NCBI GenBank assembly: GCA_023437715.1
Contig: JAEZFK010000004.1
Coordinates: 1 to 64,000 of the forward strand
Direction of reading: 5' to 3'
From: Bacillota bacterium
GTDB taxonomy: Bacteria > Bacillota > Clostridia > Lachnospirales > Lachnospiraceae
DNA length: 64,000 nucleotides
This document shows positions 53,218 to 61,734 of this stretch, piece after piece. The translations under genes were made by a program, and so were the position numbers. Numbering within the stretch: the first letter of the stretch is position 1; each line of letters opens with the position of its first letter. The notes beneath the pieces were generated by a model, which was not told where the DNA came from, ran no database searches, and saw only the letters and a list, made by a program, of their open reading frames with translations.

Positions 53218-54834
53218 ATGGACAGAGCATGGTGGAAACAAGCAGTTGTATATCAGATTTATCCCAAAAGCTTTCAGGACAGCAACGGTGACGGGATCGG
53301 AGACTTACAGGGAATTATCTCCAGACTCGGTTATCTGGAAAAGCTGGGGGTAGATGCACTCTGGCTCTCCCCTGTATATTGTTCCCCTCAGGATGACAAT
53401 GGCTATGATATATCCAATTACCAGGATATTGATCCAATGTTCGGGAGCTTAAAAGACATGGAAGAGCTGATTGAAAAGGCAGACAGACGCGGAATCCGCA
53501 TTATCATGGATCTTGTTTTAAATCATTCTTCCGATGAACATCCATGGTTTATGGAGGCGGTAAAAAGCAGGGATAACCCCTATCATGATTATTACGTGTG
53601 GAGGGATGGAGCGGAAGGTGTTGCTCCAAATGGGTTAAGGGCGGCTTTTGGAGGCTCGGCCTGGGAGTGGGTTCCGGAGCTTGGCCAATACTATTTCCAT
53701 CAGTTTTCAGTGAAGCAGCCGGATCTTAACTGGGAAAACCCAAAGGTACGCCGGGAAATCCAGGATATGATCCTTTGGTGGATGGAGAAAGGGATCGGAG
53801 GCTTCCGGCTGGATGTCATCGATTGTGTAGCCAAGGAGCCCGACCGGATGATCACAGCGGATGGTCCAAAGCTCCACGCCTTTATACAGGAATTAAGCAG
53901 AGAGACCTTTCAGAAAGGGGATCTTGTGACAGTAGGGGAAGCATGGAGCGCGAATCCGGAAAATGCCCTGCTTTACAGCAGCCCGGACGGCAGTGAGCTC
54001 TCCATGGTATTCCAGTTTGAACATATCTGCCTTGACCAGAAAAAGGGCGGAGGAAAATGGGACTTGGCCCCTCTTCCATTCCTGGAATTAAAGCGGGTCT
54101 TATCTACCTGGCAGGAAGCTCTTTACTGCAGGGGCTGGAACAGCCTGTTCTGGAACAACCATGATCTGCCGAGAATCGTATCCCGCTGGGGAAACGATAA
54201 GGAGTACCGTGTAGAATCGGCCAAGATGCTTGCAATACTCCTTCACGGAATGCAAGGCACCCCCTATATTTACCAGGGCGAAGAGCTTGGAATGACTAAT
54301 GTAAAATATGATATGGAAGATTACCGGGATATAGAGATTTTAAATATATACAGGGAAAGAACCGAAGCCGGATATAAAAAGGCGGATGTGATGGAGTCTA
54401 TCTATGCAAAAGGCCGGGATAATGCGAGAACGCCCATGCAATGGAGCAGGGACAAGGAGGCCGGATTTACAAAGGGAACCTCCTGGATAAAGGTGAATCC
54501 AAACTATCCGGAAATCAATGCAGAGGCAGCACTTGCAGATGAAGCTTCTATTTTTCACCATTACCGGAGACTGATTGAGTTAAGAAAAACATACGATGTA
54601 TTCGTGGATGGGAAATACCGGCTCCTGCTGCCGGAAGATCCCCACATATTCGCCTATACCCGTACACTGGCAGAAACCACCCTGCTTGTGATATGTAACT
54701 TTTACGGCGGCACGGTTCACTTACATATCCCTGAGTACCTTGACCGTGAGAAAAAGCTGCTGATCAGTTCCTATACGGATGACGGCCTGCCAGATGTGCT
54801 CAGGCCATATGAAGCCAGAATGTATCTGGAATAA
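53218..54834 (+). CDS. GH13 alpha-glucosidase (DexB/oligo-1,6-glucosidase type)
   Basis: A 538-residue cytoplasmic GH13 enzyme. The calcium-loop DSNGDGIGDL at 21-30, nucleophile Asp199 in GFRLDV, Glu241 in TVGEAW and Asp316 in NNHDLPR are in place. Although clearly related to the enzyme at 43851-45515, it differs in its middle region (LDQKKGGGKWDLAPLPF), closer to glucan 1,6-alpha-glucosidases. It is the last gene of the transporter unit and should split the sugar brought in. A strong terminator follows. Confidence 0.93.
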   Translation: MDRAWWKQAVVYQIYPKSFQDSNGDGIGDLQGIISRLGYLEKLGVDALWLSPVYCSPQDDNGYDISNYQDIDPMFGSLKDMEELIEKADRRGIRIIMDLVLNHSSDEHPWFMEAVKSRDNPYHDYYVWRDGAEGVAPNGLRAAFGGSAWEWVPELGQYYFHQFSVKQPDLNWENPKVRREIQDMILWWMEKGIGGFRLDVIDCVAKEPDRMITADGPKLHAFIQELSRETFQKGDLVTVGEAWSANPENALLYSSPDGSELSMVFQFEHICLDQKKGGGKWDLAPLPFLELKRVLSTWQEALYCRGWNSLFWNNHDLPRIVSRWGNDKEYRVESAKMLAILLHGMQGTPYIYQGEELGMTNVKYDMEDYRDIEILNIYRERTEAGYKKADVMESIYAKGRDNARTPMQWSRDKEAGFTKGTSWIKVNPNYPEINAEAALADEASIFHHYRRLIELRKTYDVFVDGKYRLLLPEDPHIFAYTRTLAETTLLVICNFYGGTVHLHIPEYLDREKKLLISSYTDDGLPDVLRPYEARMYLE

Positions 54835-54839
54835 TATAA

Positions 54840-54893
54840 AAGACGGAATTCAAAAGCTGGATACCAGCCATTGAATTCCGTTTTCTCTTTCAT
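54840..54893. terminator. Strong bidirectional terminator
   Basis: ACGGAATTCAA-A-GCTGG pairs with CCAGC-CA-TTGAATTCCGT around a three-base loop, flanked by A and T runs. It separates the converging alpha-glucosidase and hydrolase genes. It is the intact version of the hairpin found at 43021. Confidence 0.92.
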
Positions 54894-54943
54894 TGTATTT
54901 ATGCATAAAGCCAGAATAGTCGCCTATCCCGGCCGGCTTTCTC

Positions 54944-55843
54944 TTACACAACCGTATTCTTAATGGCCCCGATCCCCTCGATCAGGCACTCCACTTCATC
55001 TCCCACCGACAGAAATTTCGGCGGCTCAAAGCCCATTCCCACACCCTTTGGCGTTCCGGTGGAAATAATGGTTCCTGCCTTTAAGGTCATTCCCCTTGAA
55101 AGCTCGCTGACAATATGGTCAATGTTAAAGATCATCAGACCGGTGTTGCTCTCCTGTCTCAGCTCTCCGTTTACCTTGGACTGAATTTTCAGCTCCGGCG
55201 GGTAGGGAATGGAGGTTGCTGTGAGAATGCAGGGACCCATGGGTGTAAATCCGTCGAGGCTCTTTCCGAAATACCACTGCTTATGGGCATTCTGTACGTT
55301 CCGGGCGCTGACATCATTGATAATGGTATAACCGAAAATATAATCTTTCACGCTTTCCGGCGCTATGTCTTTTGCATCTTTTCCGATGATGACCGCCAGC
55401 TCAGCCTCATAATCCAGGCTGTCAACCATATCGCTGTGGCTTGGGATCTCTCCGAAGGGGCCTACCGCCTGGTTCACCCTTTTGGAAAAATAAACTGCGT
55501 AAGGACGCTTTCCATCGAAGTCCTCGTTTTTAAAGCGGGCGGATTCCTCCGCATGCTCCATGTAATTAAGGCCAAGGCAGATAATATCCTGCTCCGGCAT
55601 CTGGATGGGCGCTAAAAGCCTGACCTCTTTCATCATGGCGGCTCCGGTAATGTTGCTGTTATAAGGGTCCAGTCCGGAGGCATGTTCCAGTAAATCAAGC
55701 TCAGACTGGCTCAAGCCCTTTACTACCTCCAGCATCTCCTTATACTCCATACCGAATGCCCCGAGAGGAAACACCCACATCTCGTCCTTGCTCACCACTC
55801 CCACATTTCTTCTTCGGTCAACTTCGTATGTAACTAATTTCAT
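54944..55843 (-). CDS. Fumarylacetoacetate hydrolase-family protein
   Basis: A 299-residue metal-dependent enzyme. The C-terminal FAH domain shows DIICLGLNYMEHAEES, DYEAELAVIIGKDAKD with the metal Glu/Asp residues, GYTIINDVSARN and TIISTGTPKGVGMG. The family cleaves C-C bonds in acylpyruvates or decarboxylates oxaloacetate-like keto acids; the substrate is not readable. AAAGGAGG precedes the ATG. It is only 12 bases from the glpP stop, so it is likely co-transcribed with the glycerol regulator, an unusual partner. A vestigial copy of its 3' end is at 43079-43158. Confidence 0.9.
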   Translation of the reverse strand: MKLVTYEVDRRRNVGVVSKDEMWVFPLGAFGMEYKEMLEVVKGLSQSELDLLEHASGLDPYNSNITGAAMMKEVRLLAPIQMPEQDIICLGLNYMEHAEESARFKNEDFDGKRPYAVYFSKRVNQAVGPFGEIPSHSDMVDSLDYEAELAVIIGKDAKDIAPESVKDYIFGYTIINDVSARNVQNAHKQWYFGKSLDGFTPMGPCILTATSIPYPPELKIQSKVNGELRQESNTGLMIFNIDHIVSELSRGMTLKAGTIISTGTPKGVGMGFEPPKFLSVGDEVECLIEGIGAIKNTVV

Positions 55844-55855
55844 AGCATCCTCCTT

Positions 55856-56416
55856 TTACATAAACCATAACTCTTCCTTTGTGGTGGAGATCGCATCCGC
55901 ACCTGCGGAAAAAGCCGCCATGATATCCTTTTTATCAGATATCAGCCCGCCTGCGATAATGGGAATATCCGTATAGGCCCGGATCTCTTTCAACACCTTG
56001 GGCATGACCCCAGGCATGATCTCCACCAGATCCGGGTGAAACGTATCAATCTGCTTTTTCGTCGTGCTCATGGCCAGGGAATCGATAATAAAGGTCCTCT
56101 GCACTCCGAACAGCCCTAATTCCACCGCCCGCTTCACCAGAAGGGGCTTTGTGCTGATTATACCGTCCGCATTGGTATTCTCCTTAATAAAATCCACAAC
56201 GATTTCCTTAGAGCTTAAGCCCTGGGCCAAATCCGCATGAACAATGGCGTATTTTCCGTGTTCCTTTATCTGCCGCACAATGCTGCCGATATTGCAGATA
56301 TTGCCGTACAGGATAAATACGACCTGGCACTCCGATTCAAAACATCTCTTTAATCCACGGTCATCCTTGACCGCCGCAATTACCGGAGACGTCTCCAGCA
56401 GTTCAATCGCTTTCAT
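55856..56416 (-). CDS. glpP: Glycerol-3-phosphate responsive antiterminator
   Basis: A 186-residue TIM-barrel-type RNA-binding protein of the GlpP family. SPVIAAVKDDRGLKRCFES, VVFILYGNICNIG, KYAIVHADLAQGLSSKE and IPIIAGGLISDKKDI match the family. When glycerol-3-phosphate is bound, GlpP prevents termination in the leaders of glpK- and glpD-type genes. The start at 56416 has GGAGG seven bases upstream; a TTG one codon earlier is less likely. Terminators in the glpK leader (61571-61623) and before the dehydrogenase (59881-59932) are its probable targets. Confidence 0.94.
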   Translation of the reverse strand: MKAIELLETSPVIAAVKDDRGLKRCFESECQVVFILYGNICNIGSIVRQIKEHGKYAIVHADLAQGLSSKEIVVDFIKENTNADGIISTKPLLVKRAVELGLFGVQRTFIIDSLAMSTTKKQIDTFHPDLVEIMPGVMPKVLKEIRAYTDIPIIAGGLISDKKDIMAAFSAGADAISTTKEELWFM

Positions 56417-56539
56417 CAATATTCCTCCAACCCCACAAAAAATGGATCTCGTTCTACTTTATCAATCCTTGCCCCCACCGTCAAGGCAATTTTTATTCTT
56501 TCGTGATTTCTTACAAAAATAAAGTCTTTTACATGCACA

Positions 56540-56606
56540 AAACAGTCCAGCTGGATTACGGCTCCCGGCATGGCCTGCCGGGCCTTTTTATGCTGCTGGA
56601 CTGTTT
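56540..56606. terminator. Nested hairpin between the dehydrogenase set and glpP
   Basis: An outer perfect 12-bp repeat AAACAGTCCAGC (56540-56551 and 56595-56606) encloses an inner CCCGGCA/TGCCGGG stem (56564-56570 and 56576-56582). On the minus strand the outer stem runs into TTTT, so it can stop readthrough from the dehydrogenase genes into glpP. On the plus strand the inner stem is followed by CCTTTTTA. Confidence 0.75.
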
Positions 56607-56626
56607 CATCTATATCATTTTATCAT

Positions 56627-56989
56627 TTATACTTTTTTCACATTCCTGGTGGCAACGATGGCCACTCCGGTTCCGGCACAGTCAGGGATGATGACGTCGC
56701 CGATGGCCACAGGGGCCTCTGCCGTTATCTTACGGATCTCCTTCATGCAGGCAAAGATTTTATCCTTTGGAATGTCCTGCTTTGTTTTCACCGGCACCAT
56801 ATCCAGCTCGCCGCCCGTCACATGGACCGAGGAGGTGACAACCCTGGTTGGGCTTAAAACCTCTTTTCTGCCGTATTCAACGCCCCGGCTGCAGGAATTT
56901 CCGGTCACGTCAATCCGGTCCCCGTCAATGCTTACCGTTAAGGCACAGCCCAAAGGGCAGCAGATACAGGTCAGTTCTCTTGTCTCCAT
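56627..56989 (-). CDS. DUF1667 iron-sulfur protein (dehydrogenase partner)
   Basis: A 120-residue protein with CICCPLGCALTV at the N terminus and a further Cys in GNSCSRGVEYG, an arrangement fit for an iron-sulfur cluster. DUF1667 proteins are encoded with GlpA-like flavoproteins, where they probably act as the small electron-transfer subunit. It starts one base after the stop of the FAD oxidoreductase gene. A nested hairpin follows it. Confidence 0.88.
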   Translation of the reverse strand: METRELTCICCPLGCALTVSIDGDRIDVTGNSCSRGVEYGRKEVLSPTRVVTSSVHVTGGELDMVPVKTKQDIPKDKIFACMKEIRKITAEAPVAIGDVIIPDCAGTGVAIVATRNVKKV

Positions 56990-56990
56990 G

Positions 56991-58256
56991 TTATTCCACC
57001 TCCGTACAGATAAGGATTTTTTTAAGGTCAGGATACTTCTGGAAGCTGTCTTTCTTTAAGATCACCTGCTCCATCTCTCCTGGGGCAAGGACCTTTTTCT
57101 TTCTGCGGGATATGAGCTCCCCGTCGTAATATACGCTGATGTACCGGTCCTTATAAACATCTCCCACACGGAAACGCACCGTCACCTTATCCTCCATGTT
57201 TTCCACGTCAAGGGTCTGGGGCACCGTATAGCGGACCCCGTTTTCGGCCTTCAGCTCCACCCTGCGGCCTGAGGGCTTCTCCGCCCCTGCCTTTACGTAG
57301 GCCGCCGCGCTGGCCCCAGCCAGGGAGGCTTCTTCGGAAACATAGTCCACCAGGTCGTGGACATGAAGCACATTGCCGCAGGCAAAAATGCCCTCTGTGC
57401 TGGTTTCCAGACGGTCGTCAACCATGGGGCCGGAGGTGACCGGATTTATGGATACGCCTGCGCCCCTTGAAAGCTCATTTTCCGGGATAAGGCCCACGGA
57501 GAGAAGCAGGGTGTCGCAGCTGTAGTATTCCTCTGTGCCGGGAATGGGCTTCCGGTTTTCGTCCACCTTTGCCAGGGTGACTCCGGTGACCCGTTCCTTG
57601 CCTTCGATATCAACCACTGTGTGGCTTAATTTTAATGGGATGCCGTAGTCATCCAGACACTGGACAATGTTTCTTTTCAAGCCGCCGGAATAGGGCATCA
57701 GCTCCGCAACCACCTTTACCTCAGCCCCTTCCAGAGTCATCCGCCTGGCCATAATCAGGCCGATGTCTCCTGAGCCTAAAATCACCACTTCTTTTCCCAC
57801 GGCAAAGCCTTCGATATTCATAAGCCTTTGGGCGGTTCCAGCAGAATAGATTCCGGCAGGCCGGTATCCCGGTATGTTGAGGGCTCCCCTGGGGCGTTCC
57901 CTGCAGCCCATGGCCAGGATGACCGCCTTGGCCTTTATGACCCTTAAGCCCTCTTCCCTGCTGATGACCGTCACTTCCTTATCCCTGCTGATGTCAAGAA
58001 CCATGGTGTTTAATTCATAGGGAATGTTTTCCGCCTCCGCCATCTCAATATAGCGGGCCGCATATTCCGGTCCTGTCAGCTCTTCCTTGAACGTATGAAG
58101 ACCGAAACCGTTATGGATGCACTGATTTAAGATTCCGCCCAGGCAGGATTCTCTTTCCAGAATCAATATGTCACTGATCCCTGCCTTTCTCGCCGCAACT
58201 GCTGCGGCAAGGCCTGCGGGACCTCCTCCGATTATCACAATATCATGCTCTGTCAT
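56991..58256 (-). CDS. FAD-dependent oxidoreductase (GlpB-like partner)
   Basis: A 421-residue flavoprotein with an N-terminal FAD fold (VIIGGGPAGLAAAVAARKAG), an NAD(P)-binding segment (VVILGSGDIGLIMARRMTLEG) and GIFACGNVLHVHDLVD for the second FAD contact. The C-terminal ~90 residues may contact the partner. Its position between a GlpA-like protein and DUF1667 fits the three-part complex of anaerobic glycerol-3-phosphate oxidation; the exact electron acceptor is not known. The upstream gene is 12 bases away. Confidence 0.88.
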   Translation of the reverse strand: MTEHDIVIIGGGPAGLAAAVAARKAGISDILILERESCLGGILNQCIHNGFGLHTFKEELTGPEYAARYIEMAEAENIPYELNTMVLDISRDKEVTVISREEGLRVIKAKAVILAMGCRERPRGALNIPGYRPAGIYSAGTAQRLMNIEGFAVGKEVVILGSGDIGLIMARRMTLEGAEVKVVAELMPYSGGLKRNIVQCLDDYGIPLKLSHTVVDIEGKERVTGVTLAKVDENRKPIPGTEEYYSCDTLLLSVGLIPENELSRGAGVSINPVTSGPMVDDRLETSTEGIFACGNVLHVHDLVDYVSEEASLAGASAAAYVKAGAEKPSGRRVELKAENGVRYTVPQTLDVENMEDKVTVRFRVGDVYKDRYISVYYDGELISRRKKKVLAPGEMEQVILKKDSFQKYPDLKKILICTEVE

Positions 58257-58268
58257 GACTCCATCCTC

Positions 58269-59705
58269 CTATTTGCGGCCGGTCAAAATATTGGAACCGG
58301 CCCTGTTCTTGCAGATATCTTCCATGTCCCGGTTCGTCTCCCTGGCCAGAATCTCCATGGTCTTCGGCGCGCAGAAGCCCGCCTGGCAGCGGCCCATTCC
58401 GGCCCTGACCCGGCGTTTGATGCCGTCTAAGGAAACAGCCCCCAGGGTGCGGGTTATGGCATCCACAATCTCCCCTTCGCTGACTCCCTCACACCGGCAG
58501 ATAATGGTTCCGTACCGGGGATTTTCCTTTATCAGCTCCGCTCTTTCGCTTAAGGACAGCTTCTGGGGATCCAGAATCCCTTTCCTGGTTCCGCAAAAGC
58601 TCTCTTTCCTGGAAGCCTTGGCTTTCCTTGCCACCAGTTCCGCCACATGGATTCCGATGGCCGGAGCGCTTGTAAGGCCTGGGGATTCAATGCCCGACGC
58701 ATCGAAAAAGCCTTCCGCATCAGGGGCTTCTCCTATAATAAAATCGTCCCTGTCCTCATGGGCGCGCAGGCCGGAAAATGATGTGATGACCTGGCGGAAG
58801 GGGACATTCTTTACGCTCCAGGCGGCTTTTTCCATGATCTCCGATAATTCCTTTGCCGTTGTTCTGGTGTATTCCCTGTCATTTACGTCGGTTGCCGTGG
58901 GACCCACCAGCAGATTGCCGTGAACCGTGGGGGCCACCAAAACTCCTTTCCCCATTTTCCCCGGAAGCTGGAAAATGGTGTGGGCCACGTGAGTTCCCGC
59001 CTCTTTGTCCAGCAGGCAGTAATCGCCTTTTCTCGGGGTGATGTGGATTTTTTCTTCGCTTACCATGTTGTGGAACACATCGGCGTAAACGCCGGCTGCA
59101 TTGATCACATAGGTAGCGTGGATGATCTGGTCTTCCGTCTCCAAGTCGTATCCGTTTTCCCCTTTCCGGATTTCCTTTACTTCCGTATTGAAGAGGAACT
59201 CCACCCCGTTGTCACAGGCATTTTCCGCCAGGGCAATGGTCAGGCCAAAGGGACAGACGATACCGCCGGTAGGCGCATAAAGGGCGGCCACCACCTCATC
59301 GGTCACGTTTGGTTCCATGGCCCGCACCTCATCTCCTGAGAGAATGCTTAAACCGGGGACGCCGTTTTTTACTCCCTTTTCGTAAAGGGCGTTTAAGGCA
59401 GGTCTGTCATCCTCGGAAAAACAGAGGACGAAAGATCCGTTCCGCTTAAACGGAAAATCCAGCTCCTTCGACAGCTCTTCCATTATGCGGTTTCCTTCCA
59501 CATTAAATATCGCCTTATTGGACCCCGGAACCGCGTCGTAGCCCGCATGGACAATGGCGCTGTTGGCCTTTGACGTGCCGGAACAGACGTCCTCCTCCCG
59601 CTCGATGACGCAGATGCTCATGTCATAGCGGGACAGCTCCCTCGCAATGGCGCAGCCTGTGACGCCGCCGCCTATGATCGCCGCATCGTAATTCAGTTCT
59701 TTCAT
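58269..59705 (-). CDS. GlpA-like glycerol-3-phosphate dehydrogenase (FAD, BFD-type Fe-S tail)
   Basis: A 478-residue flavoprotein. AAIIGGGVTGCAIARELSRY is the FAD-binding start, and TSKANSAIVHAGYDAVPGS and FSGLRAHEDRDDFIIGE are typical of GlpA/GlpO-type dehydrogenases. A C-terminal BFD-like [2Fe-2S] domain has CRCEGVSEGEIVDAI and CQAGFC. It oxidises glycerol-3-phosphate to dihydroxyacetone phosphate. GGAGG eight bases upstream fixes the start at 59705. It lies downstream of glpK with a leader terminator between. The two following genes are its partners. Confidence 0.9.
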   Translation of the reverse strand: MKELNYDAAIIGGGVTGCAIARELSRYDMSICVIEREEDVCSGTSKANSAIVHAGYDAVPGSNKAIFNVEGNRIMEELSKELDFPFKRNGSFVLCFSEDDRPALNALYEKGVKNGVPGLSILSGDEVRAMEPNVTDEVVAALYAPTGGIVCPFGLTIALAENACDNGVEFLFNTEVKEIRKGENGYDLETEDQIIHATYVINAAGVYADVFHNMVSEEKIHITPRKGDYCLLDKEAGTHVAHTIFQLPGKMGKGVLVAPTVHGNLLVGPTATDVNDREYTRTTAKELSEIMEKAAWSVKNVPFRQVITSFSGLRAHEDRDDFIIGEAPDAEGFFDASGIESPGLTSAPAIGIHVAELVARKAKASRKESFCGTRKGILDPQKLSLSERAELIKENPRYGTIICRCEGVSEGEIVDAITRTLGAVSLDGIKRRVRAGMGRCQAGFCAPKTMEILARETNRDMEDICKNRAGSNILTGRK

Positions 59706-59752
59706 GTTCGTCTCCTCCATATCCCTGATGGTTGCCTGTTCCTTTCAGAATC

Positions 59753-59884
59753 ATACGATAAAGAATCCCGCTTGCGGGATTCTCCGCCTGCGGCGGGTCG
59801 CTTCTGCGACATCCAACCCTACCGCCGCAGTGCGATCCCCCGGAGGGTTTTTATCGTATAGGATGAACTTTCCTATACGATAAA
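59753..59884 (-). repeat. Nested palindrome block in the dehydrogenase leader
   Basis: The motif ATACGATAAA occurs at 59753-59762, as its reverse complement at 59850-59859 and again at 59875-59884, so the middle copy can pair with either neighbour; the second choice is a perfect 14-bp stem (59850-59863 with 59871-59884). The 87 bases inside are GC-rich and hold several small stems (for example CCCGC/GCGGG and CGCCTGCGGCG). This is either an RNA switch in the leader or a dispersed palindromic repeat. Confidence 0.6.
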
Positions 59885-59932
59885 AAAGAGTAAGGCAAAT
59901 ACACGGATCTCTCCGTAATATTACCTTACTCT
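59881..59932 (-). terminator. Terminator between glpK and the dehydrogenase genes
   Basis: AGAGTAAGG (59887-59895) and CCTTACTCT (59924-59932) pair exactly and the minus-strand 3' side runs into TTTTTTA. It sits upstream of the dehydrogenase operon and after glpK, so it must be passed for full expression and is a probable GlpP antitermination site. Confidence 0.8.
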
Positions 59933-59991
59933 CTCGTCTCAAAGGTTTCTTATTCAACTTTTTTCATGCTAACACAATTTTACCGGAATTG

Positions 59992-61506
59992 TCAAGAGTT
60001 TTCCGGCTCCTCCTCCTCTGATGACCAGCAGAGGGCGCATTTTACCGCCCGTTTCCAGCCCTTAACAAGCTTTTTCCGGCGCTCCTCCTCCATCTGGCTG
60101 TCAAAGGCCCTGGAAACCCGCCAGTTTTTCTTGATCTCTTCCCTGCTCTTCCAGTAGCCCACGGCAAGTCCTGCCAGATATGCTGCGCCCAGAGCCGTGG
60201 TTTCAATGCATTCCGGCCGGACAATCTCAGTGTTTAAGATATCGGACTGGAACTGCAGGAGAAAATTGTTGGCACAGGCTCCGCCGTCCACTCTCAGCTG
60301 CTTTAAATGAATGTCGGAATCCTGCTCCATGGCTTCAATAAGGTCATAGACCTGAAAGGCCATGGATTCCACTGTGGCGCGGATGAACTGCTCCTTGCTG
60401 GTTCCCCTGGTCAGCCCCACAACGGTTCCTCTGGCATACTGGTCCCAGTAAGGGGCCCCCAGCCCAGCAAAGGCCGGAACCACGTAGACGCCGCCCGTAT
60501 CTTCCACCGCAGCACAGTACTCCTCTGTCTGGGGAGCGGACCGCACCATGCGCATCTCATCCCTGAGCCACTGTACGGCGGCTCCTGCCACAAAGACGCT
60601 GCCTTCCAGGGCGTACTGGATGTTCTCCTGATTGCTGGCCGCAATGGTGGTCAAAAGCCCGTGCTCCGACTTCACCGCCTTTTCCCCGGTATTCATCAGC
60701 AGGAAGCAGCCTGTGCCGTAGGTATTCTTCACCTCTCCGGCCTCAAAGCAGCACTGGCCGAATAAGGCCGCCTGCTGGTCCCCTGCCGCCCCTGCAATGG
60801 GGATCTTTCCGCCCATGACATCGGAGGAGGTGTAGCCGTAAATGCAGCTTGAGGGCTTCACGTCGGGAAGCATGCATCTGGGAATGCGGAAATAGTTTAA
60901 AATCTCTTCGTCCCAGCACTTTTTATGTATGTCAAAGAGCATGGTTCTGGAAGCGTTGGTGTAATCCGTCACATGGATGCAGCCCTTGGTCAAATTCCAG
61001 ATGAGCCAGGTATCCACGGTTCCGAAAAGCAGATGCCCCTGCTCCGCCCGCTCTCTTGCCCCTTCCACATGGTCCAGAATCCATTCGATCTTGCTGCCGG
61101 AAAAATAGGCATCCGGGATCAAGCCCGTCTTGTCCACGATCATCTTATCCAGGCCGTCATGCTTCAGCCGTTCAATACGGTCCGCAGTCCTGCGGCACTG
61201 CCAGACAATGGCATTGTAAACCGGTTCCCCTGTTTCCTTATCCCAGACCACCGTAGTCTCTCTCTGATTGGTGATGCCGATGGCAGCGATGTCGCTGTAA
61301 TGGGCCCCGATCTTTCCCATGGCCTCCATGGTCACAGAAAGCTGTGAGGACCAGATTTCCATAGGATTATGCTCCACCCAGCCCGGCTTTGGAAAAATCT
61401 GAGTGAACTCCTTCTGCGCCGCGCTGCAAAGGTTCCCCTGCTCATCAAACAAGATACATCTGGAACTTGTCGTGCCCTGGTCTAAGGCAATGACATATTT
61501 TCCCAT
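59992..61506 (-). CDS. glpK: Glycerol kinase
   Basis: A 504-residue FGGY-family kinase that phosphorylates glycerol to sn-glycerol-3-phosphate. YVIALDQGTTSSRCILFDE is the N-terminal phosphate motif, GITNQRETTVVWDKETG and DGGACANNFLLQFQSDIL are FGGY signatures, and IPIAGAAGDQQAALFGQ supplies the catalytic Asp region. Length is normal. GGAAGGAATT stands before the ATG. It has its own promoter and a leader terminator, and is upstream of the dehydrogenase set on the same strand. Confidence 0.97.
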   Translation of the reverse strand: MGKYVIALDQGTTSSRCILFDEQGNLCSAAQKEFTQIFPKPGWVEHNPMEIWSSQLSVTMEAMGKIGAHYSDIAAIGITNQRETTVVWDKETGEPVYNAIVWQCRRTADRIERLKHDGLDKMIVDKTGLIPDAYFSGSKIEWILDHVEGARERAEQGHLLFGTVDTWLIWNLTKGCIHVTDYTNASRTMLFDIHKKCWDEEILNYFRIPRCMLPDVKPSSCIYGYTSSDVMGGKIPIAGAAGDQQAALFGQCCFEAGEVKNTYGTGCFLLMNTGEKAVKSEHGLLTTIAASNQENIQYALEGSVFVAGAAVQWLRDEMRMVRSAPQTEEYCAAVEDTGGVYVVPAFAGLGAPYWDQYARGTVVGLTRGTSKEQFIRATVESMAFQVYDLIEAMEQDSDIHLKQLRVDGGACANNFLLQFQSDILNTEIVRPECIETTALGAAYLAGLAVGYWKSREEIKKNWRVSRAFDSQMEEERRKKLVKGWKRAVKCALCWSSEEEEPENS

Positions 61507-61570
61507 AATTCCTTCCCCTTCCGATATTTTCTTTGACTTTCTTTATGACTTGTTAATTTTTTATCAATCC

Positions 61571-61623
61571 ATAAAGAAAGAGCCATGGAAATGAACGGTT
61601 CCCCGCACTCATCACCTGGCTCT
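61571..61623 (-). terminator. Leader terminator before glpK (antitermination site)
   Basis: AGAGCCA (61579-61585) and TGGCTCT (61617-61623) pair exactly; the minus-strand stem runs into TTTCTTTAT. It lies between the promoter and the glpK start, exactly where the GlpP-regulated terminator stands in Bacillus glpFK. Confidence 0.75.
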
Positions 61624-61658
61624 GTCATCTCTTAGGCTGCTTATTTTATATATGCTTA

Positions 61659-61687
61659 ATAGTAACATGATACAAAAAGTATGTCAA
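61659..61687 (-). promoter_or_regulatory. glpK: Promoter of glpK
   Basis: On the minus strand TTGACA (61682-61687) and TACTAT (61659-61664) are 17 bases apart. Transcription starts near 61652, giving a leader of about 145 bases that contains the terminator hairpin. Confidence 0.75.
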
Positions 61688-61734
61688 TATTTCACAATTA
61701 TTATTTAATTTTGTACATGGCTGAACTCAACACC

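Noticed and set aside
56540..59884. CRISPR array from the repeated hairpins
   Set aside because: Repeats are few, inverted and unequally spaced; no direct repeats with regular spacers and no cas genes.
59751..59957. Minus-strand frame of 68 codons across the palindrome block
   Set aside because: It is made of repeat and terminator arms, is very Arg-rich, and has no ribosome binding site.
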